64,000 nucleotides of DNA from Cerasicoccus maritimus (GCA_031296935.1 JAVDPD010000013.1:85380-149379); one strand, 5' to 3'. Positions 49,215-59,178 are shown, counted from the first letter of the stretch. Numbers and translations: made by a program. The notes: generated from the sequence alone by a model not told the origin.

Positions 49215-50477
49215 ATGTCAGAAGAACTTACCGGTAATGTATTGGTCGCCCAATCGGGCGGTCCGACCGCAGTCATCAACGCCAGCCTCGCTGGTGTCGT
49301 CACCGAGGCACTCAATCATGGGTGCATCGAGGAAATCTACGGCGGCCTCAACGGCATTCAGGGCATCCTGAACGAAGAGCTGATCGACCTCGCGGAAGAA
49401 TCTCAGCAAGCCATCCGCGGCCTGCGTTACACGCCGGCTTCGGCCCTCGGCTCCTGCCGCTACAAGATCACCAACCCCGAAGATTACGAGCGCGTGCTGC
49501 AGGTTTTCCAAGCGCACAACATCCGCTACTTCTTCTACATCGGCGGCAACGACTCCCAGGACACCGCCAACAAGATTTCCAAGCTCGCCAAGGAAAAGGG
49601 TTACGCCCTGCGCGTGATCGGCATTCCGAAGACCGTCGACAACGACCTGCCGATGACTGACCACTGCCCCGGATACGGTAGCGTCATTAAATACATCGCC
49701 ACCACGGTCAAGGAAATCGCCCTGGACAACCAGGCCATGGGCAAGCACGACTTTGTCTCCATTGTTGAAGTTATGGGCCGCAACGCTGGCTGGATCACCG
49801 CCGGCGCCAGCCTCGCCAAGCGCCGCAACGAAGTGGACGATCCGCCACACCTGATCCTCATGCCGGAAGTGCGCTTCAACCCGGAAGCCTTCGTGGCCCG
49901 CGTGCAGGAAGTTCTCCGCAAGAGCCCGTATTGCATGGTCGTCGTGGGCGAAGGCCTGACCGACCAGGACGGCAACTACCTGGCAACCGGCAGCGGCACC
50001 GACAGCTTCGGCCACAGCACCCTCGGCGGTGTGGGCGAATACCTGACCGAAATCGTGGAGCAAAACCTCTCCAACGTCCGCGCCCGCTCCCTGAAGCTCG
50101 GCTACGCCCAGCGCGCTGCCGCGCACTGCTCTTCGCAGGCTGACAACGACGAAGCCTACATGGCTGGCGTCTCTGCCGTGAAGGCTGCAGTCGAAGACGG
50201 CGTGACCGACAAGATGGTCACCCTCGTGCGCACCGAAAGCGATTTCTACGGCTGCGAAACCGGCCTCGCGAACCTGGACGATGTCGCCAATGCCGAAAAG
50301 CCCTTCCCGGTCCAGTGGATCAACGAAGATGGCGTGAGCATCAACTTCCAGTTCTTCAAGTATGCCAACCCGCTCATTCAGGGCGAGGTGCAGGTGCCTT
50401 ACGAAAACGGCACCCCGAAGTATATGTCCTTCACCGGCAACCGCGTTGCCAAGGAGCTGCCGAACTTCCAAGGCTAA
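49215..50477 (+). CDS. pfp: 6-phosphofructokinase, PPi-dependent type
   Basis: A 420-residue PFK-family enzyme that phosphorylates fructose 6-phosphate in glycolysis. Motifs: AQSGGPTAVINASLAG near the start, IYGGLNGIQG, the phosphoryl-donor loop IGGNDSQDTANK (Asn follows GG where ATP enzymes have Asp-Gly), and GIPKTVDNDL; the Lys instead of Gly in PKT is the mark of pyrophosphate use. EVMGRNAGWITAG confirms the substrate site. A terminator follows, then a two-hairpin repeat. Donor preference is inferred from these residues. Confidence 0.9.
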   Translation: MSEELTGNVLVAQSGGPTAVINASLAGVVTEALNHGCIEEIYGGLNGIQGILNEELIDLAEESQQAIRGLRYTPASALGSCRYKITNPEDYERVLQVFQAHNIRYFFYIGGNDSQDTANKISKLAKEKGYALRVIGIPKTVDNDLPMTDHCPGYGSVIKYIATTVKEIALDNQAMGKHDFVSIVEVMGRNAGWITAGASLAKRRNEVDDPPHLILMPEVRFNPEAFVARVQEVLRKSPYCMVVVGEGLTDQDGNYLATGSGTDSFGHSTLGGVGEYLTEIVEQNLSNVRARSLKLGYAQRAAAHCSSQADNDEAYMAGVSAVKAAVEDGVTDKMVTLVRTESDFYGCETGLANLDDVANAEKPFPVQWINEDGVSINFQFFKYANPLIQGEVQVPYENGTPKYMSFTGNRVAKELPNFQG

Positions 50478-50501
50478 GCCAAAGCGCAACCCGCTTTTCC
50501 C

Positions 50502-50535
50502 AAACGCGCGCATCGTTCATCGGTGCGCGCGTTTT
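50502..50535 (+). terminator. Rho-independent terminator of pfp
   Basis: AACGCGCGCA pairs with TGCGCGCGTT across an 11-nt loop, followed by TTTTGCAG. 25 bp after the pfp stop. Confidence 0.85.
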
Positions 50536-50536
50536 T

Positions 50537-50579
50537 GCAGCGTGCCGCTGCACCCGGAGATTTGCGCATTGCGCAAATG
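50537..50579 (+). repeat. Two-hairpin 3' element, copy 3
   Basis: GCAGCG-tgc-CGCTGC (50537-50551) and ATTTGCGC-att-GCGCAAAT (50560-50578), following pfp in the same orientation. Relative to the other copies the first stem shows a compensatory C-G to G-C change at its outer pair. Confidence 0.8.
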
Positions 50580-51063
50580 GGCCGAGCCTAACCCATTCTC
50601 AGTTAAATTGAGACATTAAGCACGTTATCTGCTTCAGTGTGTTTGTGAGGAAACGACATTTAGGCAACGATATAGATCGTGAGCGTATTCAGGCTCTGTT
50701 GAAGACAGAGGCAACTGGATGGCGAACGCAGCGCTTGGTGCCGTTGTCTTTAGGGTTCGACCCCGGCAACAGCGATGATGACGCCTCGGAAGCGGTGGGT
50801 AAGAGCATGGCAACTAATTAGCGTTGGCTTCCCGCTCTTTCCGATCTTCCTGTTTAATCCTCCATATGTTGGGTTCTTTTTAAGTCTCAATATGGTTGAG
50901 AATCGCTCTAAGGCCATTCCTCGGCGCGAGAGCCAGCATTTATCTCCTTTACGGAGTCGCATTTGCCCCCTTCGGAGGAGCCAGCCAGTGCTCCCTCTGC
51001 GAATTCAGCCATTTACCAGCTCAGTCGAGTCAGCCCATTTGCCGCTTCTGCATCGGAGTCAGC
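50580..51063. other. Intergenic region with no supported gene
   Basis: About 480 bp between convergent genes. Several short frames exist but have no recognisable content. The phrase CAGCCATTT recurs near 50999-51069. Confidence 0.45.
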
Positions 51064-51107
51064 CATTTGCACACTGTGCAAATCCACTGGTCCAGCGGGA
51101 CGCTGGG
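51064..51107 (-). repeat. Two-hairpin 3' element, copy 4
   Basis: On the minus strand it begins directly after the stop of the outer-membrane protein gene (stop at 51108-51110): CCCAGCG-tcc-CGCTGG then ATTTGCAC-agt-GTGCAAAT. Same orientation as the gene. Confidence 0.8.
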
Positions 51108-51998
51108 TTAGAAGGAGTAACTGATGCTGACCTTGCCGTAGAAGGTATTCTCGGGGCCCATATCGATGCTACGTAAACCAATCGTGCCATCATTGTTGCC
51201 AGCATAGCCGCCGCCAATGGCGATCGTGCCGTTCTTGATGACTTCCCAGCTCACTTCAACCGCAGTCAGCCAATAGGCATAGCCATTCTGCCACTTACCC
51301 ACGCCTGCGGGGCCATCGTAGCCGAAGTAGGAATTGGCATTGAGGTAGCCAAGGCGACCTTCCCAAAAGAAATAAACTTCCTGGGCGAGCTCCCAACGCT
51401 GGGAAACACCAATAACGCCTTCGACCTGCTCGAGATTTGAGTCATAGACGATGTATGCGGCTGGATGGAGCAAGAAATCCCCAATGAGGCCGAAGTAGAA
51501 TTCACTGCGATACCAAGAACCTAGAGCACTCGGTTGACCTTCCCCAAAACTGTTCTTGTCATACAGCGCAAAGCCTCCGCCAACATCCACATCGATGTAC
51601 TCGGTGAGGTTATACTTCCAGCCGCCCACGGCGTTAAACTGATTTGTATATTGGCTGTCAAAGGGGATCACACCAGTAAAGGCGCCGTAACCATCGCCAC
51701 CAAATAGCGGGCCACTCGTGGCAATGCTAGGCATAATCGAGTCGCGTGCAATGCGCTTACCAGCAGTGGTGTAACTGGTATAATACGTTACGCTGGGTGT
51801 GAATTGATGCTGTGAGGGATCGCCGAGGATGCGATCACCGTTGAAGCTAATAAAGCTGTCCCAGGCCTCCGTGTTGACCTTAAAAGGCTCCTCTGGAGCC
51901 GCCGAAGCGGCGCTACTGGCAGGCTGTCCATCTTGCGCAAAAAGCGTTAATCCCGAGAACAGGTATAGAGTTGTGGCGTGCAGAGATTTCGTTAGCAT
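51108..51998 (-). CDS. Outer-membrane beta-barrel protein, unknown function
   Basis: About 296 residues from MLTKSLHATT, with signal peptide ending LTLFAQ. The mature protein alternates hydrophobic and polar residues with many Tyr, Trp and Gly (EVYFFWEGRLGYLNANSYF), and ends KVSISYSF with terminal Phe, a typical outer-membrane barrel C-terminus. A 9-codon upstream extension exists. Function unknown. Confidence 0.75.
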   Translation of the reverse strand: MLTKSLHATTLYLFSGLTLFAQDGQPASSAASAAPEEPFKVNTEAWDSFISFNGDRILGDPSQHQFTPSVTYYTSYTTAGKRIARDSIMPSIATSGPLFGGDGYGAFTGVIPFDSQYTNQFNAVGGWKYNLTEYIDVDVGGGFALYDKNSFGEGQPSALGSWYRSEFYFGLIGDFLLHPAAYIVYDSNLEQVEGVIGVSQRWELAQEVYFFWEGRLGYLNANSYFGYDGPAGVGKWQNGYAYWLTAVEVSWEVIKNGTIAIGGGYAGNNDGTIGLRSIDMGPENTFYGKVSISYSF

Positions 51999-52059
51999 GA
52001 GGCTATCAAACTGCTTTTGGCCCATTTAGCAATCTTGATCAGCAGGCCCAAATTACCCT

Positions 52060-53229
52060 ATGAAGTCCGCTCAGTTTTTCCCCGTTTCCACCCTGCTCTT
52101 TGTTTTGGCGATCTCGCTGGCATCACCACTCAATGCCGCCCTGAAAGCCTTTACCCACGAAACCAACGAGGAAAACCTCGAAGGCGCCTCCACCCTGCTC
52201 CAGCATGGCACCGCCGACAATCGCCCTGGACATCTGCTGTTTGTTACCGGCCTCCACGGGAAGCCCAACCCCCACTCAGTGCGCGTCCAATATGACAACA
52301 TTGCTAATGGCTGGAGAATTATCAACGAGGACAACGCAACCATGCCGGCAGGCGCACGCTTCAATGTCCTGAGCGTCCACCCCGCCTCCAAAAAAGCGTT
52401 CCTCCATAAAGTTGCGCCAAGCAACCGCGATAACGGTAAAACAATCCTCTCCCACCCCTCCCTCGATTTCAATCCGAACGCCCACATCATCGTAACGGTG
52501 CAAGACAGTTATGCGGCACCCACTGGGCCTCTAAGCGTAAGCTTCAACGGCAATTACTGGGTCGTGCAGCGTGAGGATGGCAAGCAGTTACCCTTGGGCA
52601 CACGCCTCAACATCCTGGCTGTCGATGAAGGCGACACTGAGTCTCTTGGCATGACACCCTTCGTCGCCCAAGCCGACACGCATACCGTGGGCATCGGCAA
52701 CACGAAAAACAACGCCACCAAAATCCAAAACATCGACAATACCGCCAAACTATTCATCACCCGAAAACGCACCCAAGGTGGTAAAAGTGGGCCAGAAATC
52801 GCCTTAGTTTACGACGGCTCAACGTGGAACATCGTCAACCAAGACCTTTCTCCACTCACCAACGGCGACACCTACCACTGTGTCAGCATCCAGCAATCCT
52901 ACGCTGCATCGGAAAAGCTCGACGCCGGCGATCTTGGCCTCGGCTGGATCATGGTGAAAAACCGAGGTGCCTACGCTGCCCGCTTCAAACTGGATTTCCT
53001 ACTGGATAATTATCCTCGCACCTTCAACTCCAGCACGATCCAACCGAACTCTGTCATGGCCTTCCGCGTCCCCATGCGCGCCATCGACCTCAAGCTCACC
53101 GCCGATATTACCGACGGCAAAACTGTCAGCAGCCCATTCGAGATCCACTTTGAGCAAATCCCCAATGCCCAGTTCCAAGTCACTGGCACAATGGCCTCCC
53201 CCCTCTGGGAGCCTGTCGAAAAGGATTAG
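52060..53229 (+). CDS. Secreted protein with three repeat domains (DUF7452-like)
   Basis: A 389-residue protein with signal peptide ending ASPLNA. About three repeats of roughly 95 residues each contain a W-I-x-N/E-D segment then P-x-G-x-x-x-x-x-L: ANGWRIINEDNATMPAGARFNVLSV, YWVVQREDGKQLPLGTRLNILAV and STWNIVNQDLSPLTNGDTYHCVSI. This pattern resembles small surface-exposed repeat domains of the DUF7452 kind, from memory. A final C-terminal domain (about 290-389) is different. Divergent from the barrel gene by 61 bp. Confidence 0.65.
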   Translation: MKSAQFFPVSTLLFVLAISLASPLNAALKAFTHETNEENLEGASTLLQHGTADNRPGHLLFVTGLHGKPNPHSVRVQYDNIANGWRIINEDNATMPAGARFNVLSVHPASKKAFLHKVAPSNRDNGKTILSHPSLDFNPNAHIIVTVQDSYAAPTGPLSVSFNGNYWVVQREDGKQLPLGTRLNILAVDEGDTESLGMTPFVAQADTHTVGIGNTKNNATKIQNIDNTAKLFITRKRTQGGKSGPEIALVYDGSTWNIVNQDLSPLTNGDTYHCVSIQQSYAASEKLDAGDLGLGWIMVKNRGAYAARFKLDFLLDNYPRTFNSSTIQPNSVMAFRVPMRAIDLKLTADITDGKTVSSPFEIHFEQIPNAQFQVTGTMASPLWEPVEKD

Positions 53230-53283
53230 AGATAACCATGACGCCAGCGACAGCTTTCATTCAAAAGCACCCAGGGCCAACGG

Positions 53284-53352
53284 CCAAAAGTTTGCTTTAG
53301 ATGCCATGAATATGCGCCAAAATCGTTCTAAAATGGAATAAAAATACTGATT
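53284..53352. repeat. 69-bp dispersed repeat, copy 2
   Basis: Second copy of the 34624-34692 sequence, with AGATGCCATGAA and CTAAAATGGAATAAAAATACTG. It lies between convergent genes. Confidence 0.6.
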
Positions 53353-53444
53353 TGAAAGCAGAACTCTCTCAATATATTCCATAAACAACTGGTATACAAC
53401 AACTTTCGAGATACGGGCAATTCACCGGCACTAAAACCGTGCAT

Positions 53445-56000
53445 CTAACGCTGGAACGGCTCGATCAGTTCGCGGATTAGAGGGTTGTTGTCAGTGTCCT
53501 CAATGCCCCCAAAGACCGACGCCTGGCTCGACTTGAGCTGCAATTTACGCTCGATCACTTCTTCCAGGTAGATCTGCCATGCCGCCCAGGCATCTTTGTA
53601 TTGCTTGTCGAGGCGATTTAGCTCGCCCTGCCAATAGTAGGCGTAGGGCGGCGGCGTTTCCATCTTAAGCAGTTGGTCAATGGTCCACAGCGCACCCTTG
53701 GTATCCTGATTATTCAGTTGGGTCTGAAGCAGCGCACTGCCGCGTACAACGTCATCCGGACGTGACGCATAGAGCGCACGCAGCTCACCTGGGTCGCGCA
53801 AAATGAGGCTTTCCATCACCGGAATTTGCGGGATGGGCGCATATTGCTTGGCCAGTTCGATCGCCCCTGGGTAATTCCCCATGCGCCCCATCGCGTTGGC
53901 TTGATAATACCAAGCATTCGGCGTCACGCCAGGGTTGGCCTCCAGGAACTTGATTAGCTGGCCCACATCGCCATTTCTGAGCCAAATACTTAACACACGC
54001 TCGCGCTGTTCATCCGTGTAAAATTTGAGGCCGGGGTCACGCTTCAACTCAGCGCTGATTGCCTTGAGGAATGCATCCTTTGAAAGGCTTTCCAGGTATT
54101 CGGTACGGAAGTTCGGATCCTCCTGACTCAAGCGATCCAGCTCACGGGTAAAGCGGGGATTATTCTTCGAAGCCAGGATGATCCGGTGATGCAGCTCCGC
54201 TGGATTCTCGGCCTGGCGGCTAAGGCTATCCTTCCACGCTTCGTAAGCGTAGTGTGTACTGCGCGGCAGCCAGACTTGCCCTTCGAAAAAAGACGGCGCC
54301 ACCAAATTCGGCTCCACTACCCGGGCAATCTGGAAGTCCTGCCTTGCAGCAGAAGTATCGTTTTCCGCGTAAAGGTGGTATTGACCACGCTGCAAGTAAA
54401 GCTCCCAGGAAAGCGGCATAAAGGCCAGCCCTGTATCAATGTCACGACTCGCCAATTCCTTCTCACCAGCTTCAATGGCCTCGGCCACGCGCGAGGCCAT
54501 TTCACGCTTTGCCACTTTACTATGAAGCATCAAGCCAGTTAAATCAGCGGTGATCCAGAGCCCGCCAAAGAGCAAGAGAAAGACGCCAACCACACGCCAA
54601 CTCCACGCTGGAAACAGGCAGTTATGCGTCACCTTCAAGTAAGGGATACCCATACGAGCCAGCCAAATGGCAATCAGCACCACCCCCAGTTGGTGACCAG
54701 ACACATCAAAAACCGAATGCAAGAGGAAGATGGACGCCGCAACGATGGCCGCGGTGCGCACAGAGGCCGAACGATCGTCACCAAACTCCAGGATCATCCA
54801 ATACATGAAAATCACCAGCATCACCATGAGCGAGAACCCCAGCACCCCCATTTCTGAAGCGATCCACATCCAATCACTCTCGGGGTGAATGACCGGCTCC
54901 GGAGAAAGCGACTCATGGCGGTAATGCGGGAAGACTTCAGCAAAGTTACCCATACCAACACCGGTCGCTGGCTGCGCGGCAATCATGGTCAACGAATCAC
55001 GGTAAATGCCCCAGCGAAAATCTTCAAACATGCTGTTTTCCGAGCCCAGCCAGTCATTGAAGCGGCTCAAGGTCTGCTGCCCGGTGAGCAGCATCATGCC
55101 AAAGCTGAAGGCCACCAACGGCACAATAAACTTAGTAGCCCCCTGCCCGCCATATATGGTGAAGCGCAAAATAACCCATACCCCGCAGCCAATCACAAAC
55201 AGCAACAAGCCGGCGCGCGACAAACTCATTGAAATCGCCAACGTCGTGATGACAAAGACCACAGCAGAAATCAACGCCAGAGCCTTGCGCTGCGAAAAGC
55301 TAAAATAAGCCATGCTCAACGCCATGATGCCCACCATGACGAGGAAAATTGAGGTCTGATTTCGGTTGTCAAAAAAACTGAAACTCGCGGCGCGGTCCGT
55401 ATTATAATATTGGAGGTCCAGGCTATTGCCAACCAGGACTACCGCAGCCAGCACCCCACCCAAAATAACAAAAGTCTGTATCAACCGCACCCTGTCCTGT
55501 ATCTGGAAGCGCGCATTGGCTAGTTGATATAAGTAACTCAGCCCAGCCACCAACATCACCAATGATTCCAGCGAGCAAAGCGGCTGAGCCGACATCGTAA
55601 CCGGCAACTCCGCCCCAGCCCCTGTCACCTCTTTCCACCAGCCAGGACGCCCGAAGAAAATACTCGGCAGAAAGGTCAACACCCCGCTTGGAACAAAAGA
55701 AAAGCAGGCCACCCCAAGCAAAGCCAGGACGATCCAGTCCATCTTCTTATCAAAAGTCGTGGCCGGAGGGTTTAAGATGAGCAAAAGCCCCATTAAGGCC
55801 ACAAACCCGCCTTGCACCCACAGGTAACGCCCACCGCTGAGCAGCACCAGGCCAATGAGCGCAGCCACTGCCAAGAAGTGCCGCAACGGCGTAGGCCCAA
55901 TCACCTCGGGCGTATTATCGACCGGCGGGGTGGTCCGTTGAACCGCAATAACGGTGGAATGCACGTCAGCATAGGTGCGACTGGGGGGCTTGTCTCCCAT
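53445..56000 (-). CDS. O-antigen ligase/polymerase family membrane protein
   Basis: A 851-residue protein. Residues about 40-480 carry around ten to twelve membrane helices with the Wzy_C-type blocks ASFSFFDNRNQTSIFLVM, ISMSLSRAGLLLFVI and HPESDWMWIASEMGVLG (the family's H-x-D-W-L pattern). The C-terminal about 370 residues are soluble helical repeats (TPR-like). Fourth and last in the exopolysaccharide operon, 67 bp after the tyrosine kinase. It probably polymerises or ligates the polysaccharide in the periplasm. Confidence 0.82.
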   Translation of the reverse strand: MGDKPPSRTYADVHSTVIAVQRTTPPVDNTPEVIGPTPLRHFLAVAALIGLVLLSGGRYLWVQGGFVALMGLLLILNPPATTFDKKMDWIVLALLGVACFSFVPSGVLTFLPSIFFGRPGWWKEVTGAGAELPVTMSAQPLCSLESLVMLVAGLSYLYQLANARFQIQDRVRLIQTFVILGGVLAAVVLVGNSLDLQYYNTDRAASFSFFDNRNQTSIFLVMVGIMALSMAYFSFSQRKALALISAVVFVITTLAISMSLSRAGLLLFVIGCGVWVILRFTIYGGQGATKFIVPLVAFSFGMMLLTGQQTLSRFNDWLGSENSMFEDFRWGIYRDSLTMIAAQPATGVGMGNFAEVFPHYRHESLSPEPVIHPESDWMWIASEMGVLGFSLMVMLVIFMYWMILEFGDDRSASVRTAAIVAASIFLLHSVFDVSGHQLGVVLIAIWLARMGIPYLKVTHNCLFPAWSWRVVGVFLLLFGGLWITADLTGLMLHSKVAKREMASRVAEAIEAGEKELASRDIDTGLAFMPLSWELYLQRGQYHLYAENDTSAARQDFQIARVVEPNLVAPSFFEGQVWLPRSTHYAYEAWKDSLSRQAENPAELHHRIILASKNNPRFTRELDRLSQEDPNFRTEYLESLSKDAFLKAISAELKRDPGLKFYTDEQRERVLSIWLRNGDVGQLIKFLEANPGVTPNAWYYQANAMGRMGNYPGAIELAKQYAPIPQIPVMESLILRDPGELRALYASRPDDVVRGSALLQTQLNNQDTKGALWTIDQLLKMETPPPYAYYWQGELNRLDKQYKDAWAAWQIYLEEVIERKLQLKSSQASVFGGIEDTDNNPLIRELIEPFQR

Positions 56001-56067
56001 AGATACCGGTCAGCTTTGTGTGGTCCTCGCCTTTGGCAACACAAACTTATTCTTGGTCTAGTAGCGA

Positions 56068-58164
56068 TTATGACACATTGGGCTTCGCCTTGTTCTTGGA
56101 CGAACCCTTGTTATTAGCCCGATAGTTATAGTAGTCATTGTAGCGATTATAGTAATAGTAATGGCTCGGCTGGCGCGTATCTACGAAGTTCAGGACAAAA
56201 CCATCCACCGCCACACCACGCAGTTCCAAAATATCGAGTGACGATTTGATCTGGCCCGATCGTGTGTAGTTCGAACGAACCATAAAAATGACGGCGTCTA
56301 CCTTGGTTGCGAAACTAGGTGTGTCGTCCGTAGCGAGGACAGGAGGGCAGTCGAAAATCACATAGTCATAGCGTTCGCGCATTTCTTTCATCAGGTCATC
56401 GAAACGCTTGCTCAGCAGCAACTCGCCTGGACGCTCCGGATAGTCTCCGCAGGGAATGACTTCCAAGCCGGGAGTTTCCGTCTTGATGAGCACATCATCC
56501 AGCTTCAAGGTCGTGTCTTCGATCAGCTCAGCTAACCCCGGAGCCGCATCGATATCGAACTCCGTATGGATGCGACCGCGCCGCAAGTCCGCATCGACCA
56601 GCAAAACCTTGGAGTGCGCAAAGGCCAATGTAATGCCCAGATTGCTGGCGAGCGTAGACTTGCCTTCCGCAGGCACCGCACTGGTCAACAAAATCACCTG
56701 TGGACGCTGGCCATCCAGGTTCATGAAGAGCATGGACGAGCGTATGTTACGACAGGACTCAGCAAACATCACGCGATCATCACCTGGCTGTAGCAATTGC
56801 AGACGCGCACCCTTTTTGGCCACTTGTAACGGGATGACGCCCAATACCGGCGGTGTGAAACGAGCGCTGACATCCTCCGCAGAAACCACACGCGTATCCA
56901 GCATCGAAATCAAGGCGAGAATACCCGTGCCTAATAGCAGCCCCATCACTCCACCCAAGGCAATTTGCTTGCTCTTATCCATTGCAACAGGCCGCGCTGG
57001 GCTTGCATTTTGGAGGATGGAAATGGTTTCCTGGTGGGTGTTTTGCGTGATATCAATCGATTCAATTGATGAGAGTAAACGCGAATGAACCGCCTTGGCA
57101 CTTTCCAGCCGGGAATTTAACCGATCAAATTCAGCCAGCAGCGTACTGTATTTCAGCGCCTTGGTTTCCCATTCAGCGATGATCTCATCAAGGTTAGCCA
57201 GCTCAGCAACTAACTGTTTCCGTCGATTATCCAACTGGCCCAGCGTCTGCCTACGGTAGATGTTTAACAGATTCGCCTGCCGCTCGATCTCCTGATTGAG
57301 TCGGCGAATCTTCGGGTGCGCGGGCTTCATGTAGATCGAAAATTCGTCCCGCTCTGCACGCAGTTGGTCCACTTGTCGCTTTGCATTCTCGTAGCTGGAA
57401 TCGAGTGAACTGAGCTTGGATTCCGTCAGGGCGTCGAGCTCACTGTCTGTATCCTGCCCCATATTGTTGAGGATGCGAATTTCCGTTCTCAGTTCAGCTC
57501 GTCGATTGTTCAAATCTGCGAGGTAGGTGCCTGCGTTGTTCCCCTGTTCTGTAATAAAGACGATGTTATTCGTGCGCTGAAACTCGAGCTTCTGCTCCTC
57601 CAAGGCTTCGATTTCCTGTTGTTTTTCCAGGACCTTCTGCATCACCGTAAGAAAGACTTTTTCCGTGGTCTGATTACGGCGTTCTTCTTTGTAGGCGAGG
57701 AACTCATACATGAGCGCGTCCAAATAACGTCGGACATACTCCGGCTCAGAGCCAACCGCGGTTAAATCAAATGCACTGGCATTTTCCGCCTGGTTGATCG
57801 CCACATACACCGGGATCTTCTTCAGCTCAGGATAGAGCGCCGCGACACGTTGCTCGGCGCGCTCACGCACCTGCTGACTGTTCATCAGCTTAATTTGCGT
57901 ACCAAAGAAATTCAGGAACACTTCTTGATAGCGAGCGCCTTCGGGAATGCTCACCTGCCCATCGATCACCATCTGCGCTGCAGAACGATACTCTGGACGA
58001 CGCTGAGACTGCTGGTACCACTTAATACCTACCCCAATCCCTATGCAAAGAATGATCACCCACCACAACCGGCTGAGCACCATGCGGGCGCGAAAATAAA
58101 AGGTGCGGAGCGTTTCCGACCATTCAAAATCGCTATCGTTGTCGCTAAATCCGGAGACAGCCAT
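56068..58164 (-). CDS. Wzc-like exopolysaccharide chain-length/BY-tyrosine kinase
   Basis: A 698-residue inner-membrane protein. N-terminal Wzz domain with one helix near residues 30-55, coiled-coil periplasmic arm (residues about 150-350), second helix near residue 405-425, then the cytoplasmic kinase: Walker A AVPAEGKSTLASN (about residue 495), Walker A' LLVDADLRRG, Walker B YVIFDCPPVLATDD, and a C-terminal tyrosine cluster HYYYYNRYNDYYNYR that is autophosphorylated in this family. It regulates capsule or EPS assembly with the Wza-like exporter, whose gene ends 3 bp upstream. Confidence 0.92.
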   Translation of the reverse strand: MAVSGFSDNDSDFEWSETLRTFYFRARMVLSRLWWVIILCIGIGVGIKWYQQSQRRPEYRSAAQMVIDGQVSIPEGARYQEVFLNFFGTQIKLMNSQQVRERAEQRVAALYPELKKIPVYVAINQAENASAFDLTAVGSEPEYVRRYLDALMYEFLAYKEERRNQTTEKVFLTVMQKVLEKQQEIEALEEQKLEFQRTNNIVFITEQGNNAGTYLADLNNRRAELRTEIRILNNMGQDTDSELDALTESKLSSLDSSYENAKRQVDQLRAERDEFSIYMKPAHPKIRRLNQEIERQANLLNIYRRQTLGQLDNRRKQLVAELANLDEIIAEWETKALKYSTLLAEFDRLNSRLESAKAVHSRLLSSIESIDITQNTHQETISILQNASPARPVAMDKSKQIALGGVMGLLLGTGILALISMLDTRVVSAEDVSARFTPPVLGVIPLQVAKKGARLQLLQPGDDRVMFAESCRNIRSSMLFMNLDGQRPQVILLTSAVPAEGKSTLASNLGITLAFAHSKVLLVDADLRRGRIHTEFDIDAAPGLAELIEDTTLKLDDVLIKTETPGLEVIPCGDYPERPGELLLSKRFDDLMKEMRERYDYVIFDCPPVLATDDTPSFATKVDAVIFMVRSNYTRSGQIKSSLDILELRGVAVDGFVLNFVDTRQPSHYYYYNRYNDYYNYRANNKGSSKNKAKPNVS

Positions 58165-58167
58165 CGA

Positions 58168-59178
58168 TTAAAATACAATCCATTTTTCATCGACAATGAT
58201 ACGATCACCGGGTTTCAGCAACACATCATTATCAAGCTTTCCCTTGTCCAGGATTTCATCAACGTTGATTTCCTGTTCATTGCGTGAGCCATCCTCGCCG
58301 TGGCGGATGAGTTTCACGTCGCTGCCATCGCCAAACTGCGTAAAGCCGCCAGCCGACAAGATGGCCTCGCTAAGGGTAATTTTCTGGCCGATTGAAATTG
58401 GATATACCCCCGGACGAGCAACGGCGCCACTCAACGTGTATGAGCCGCTGGAGTCACCACGTCGGCCAACAAAGATACGGTCATTGGCGCGCACAATGAT
58501 ATCCATGCCCAGATTACCCGTTTCCAAAATTTGCCCTACATTGACATCGAAACGCTGCGACTCTTCCGGATTCTGGAGATTTGGCCGGATAAGTGACACC
58601 CGCGTCGGGTCAGAATAAATGTTAAAGCCACCAGCGCGCATGATTGCCTCACTGACCCGGAGAATATCACCAGCAGGTATCTCCACCATGCCTTCGCGCA
58701 CCACCTCGCCCATGACCAATACCACGCCACGACGATCATTAGCCTGATGCTCTCCAAGCAACACAGTGGCTTGGTAATAATAATCCTTCTTCAATGCTTC
58801 GCTGACCTTCAAAGCTAGCTGACGAGAAGTCATTCCAGAGGCAGGCAGCTCACCCACTAATGGGAAATCAACCGAGCCATCTTCATCGACCAGCAAAACC
58901 ACTGGTGCCTCCCGGTCTTCGAGCACAGTATATTCAAGCTGGTCGCCAACCTTGATGACTACTTTATCATCCAGCTCCATCATCGCCTTTTGCGAATCAT
59001 CCAAATCTACCGGAGGCGCAGGGGCTTGATAGAGCGAAGGTAGTGGCTCTGCCGATGCTGTTGCTTCATCTGCGTCCGAAGCCTGCTGGCTATCGGGCAA
59101 AGCAGTCGTTGGCGCAACTTGTCCCCAAACCATCGTCAACCCACTCAGCGCAAGCAAGGCGAGACTCCTAGAAATCAT
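58168..59178 (-). CDS. Polysaccharide export protein, Wza-like
   Basis: About 336 residues from MISRSLALLALSG, with signal peptide ending VWG. It contains a polysaccharide-export domain (KVGDQLEYTVLEDREAPVV, then DEDGSVDFPLVGEL) and two SLBB domains (for example GGFNIYSDPTRVSLIRP and GGFTQFGDGSDVKLIRHGED). The start overlaps the upstream outer-membrane protein stop by 11 nt. No lipobox Cys near the start, unlike E. coli Wza. It should form the outer-membrane or periplasmic export channel for the polymer. Confidence 0.9.
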   Translation of the reverse strand: MISRSLALLALSGLTMVWGQVAPTTALPDSQQASDADEATASAEPLPSLYQAPAPPVDLDDSQKAMMELDDKVVIKVGDQLEYTVLEDREAPVVLLVDEDGSVDFPLVGELPASGMTSRQLALKVSEALKKDYYYQATVLLGEHQANDRRGVVLVMGEVVREGMVEIPAGDILRVSEAIMRAGGFNIYSDPTRVSLIRPNLQNPEESQRFDVNVGQILETGNLGMDIIVRANDRIFVGRRGDSSGSYTLSGAVARPGVYPISIGQKITLSEAILSAGGFTQFGDGSDVKLIRHGEDGSRNEQEINVDEILDKGKLDNDVLLKPGDRIIVDEKWIVF

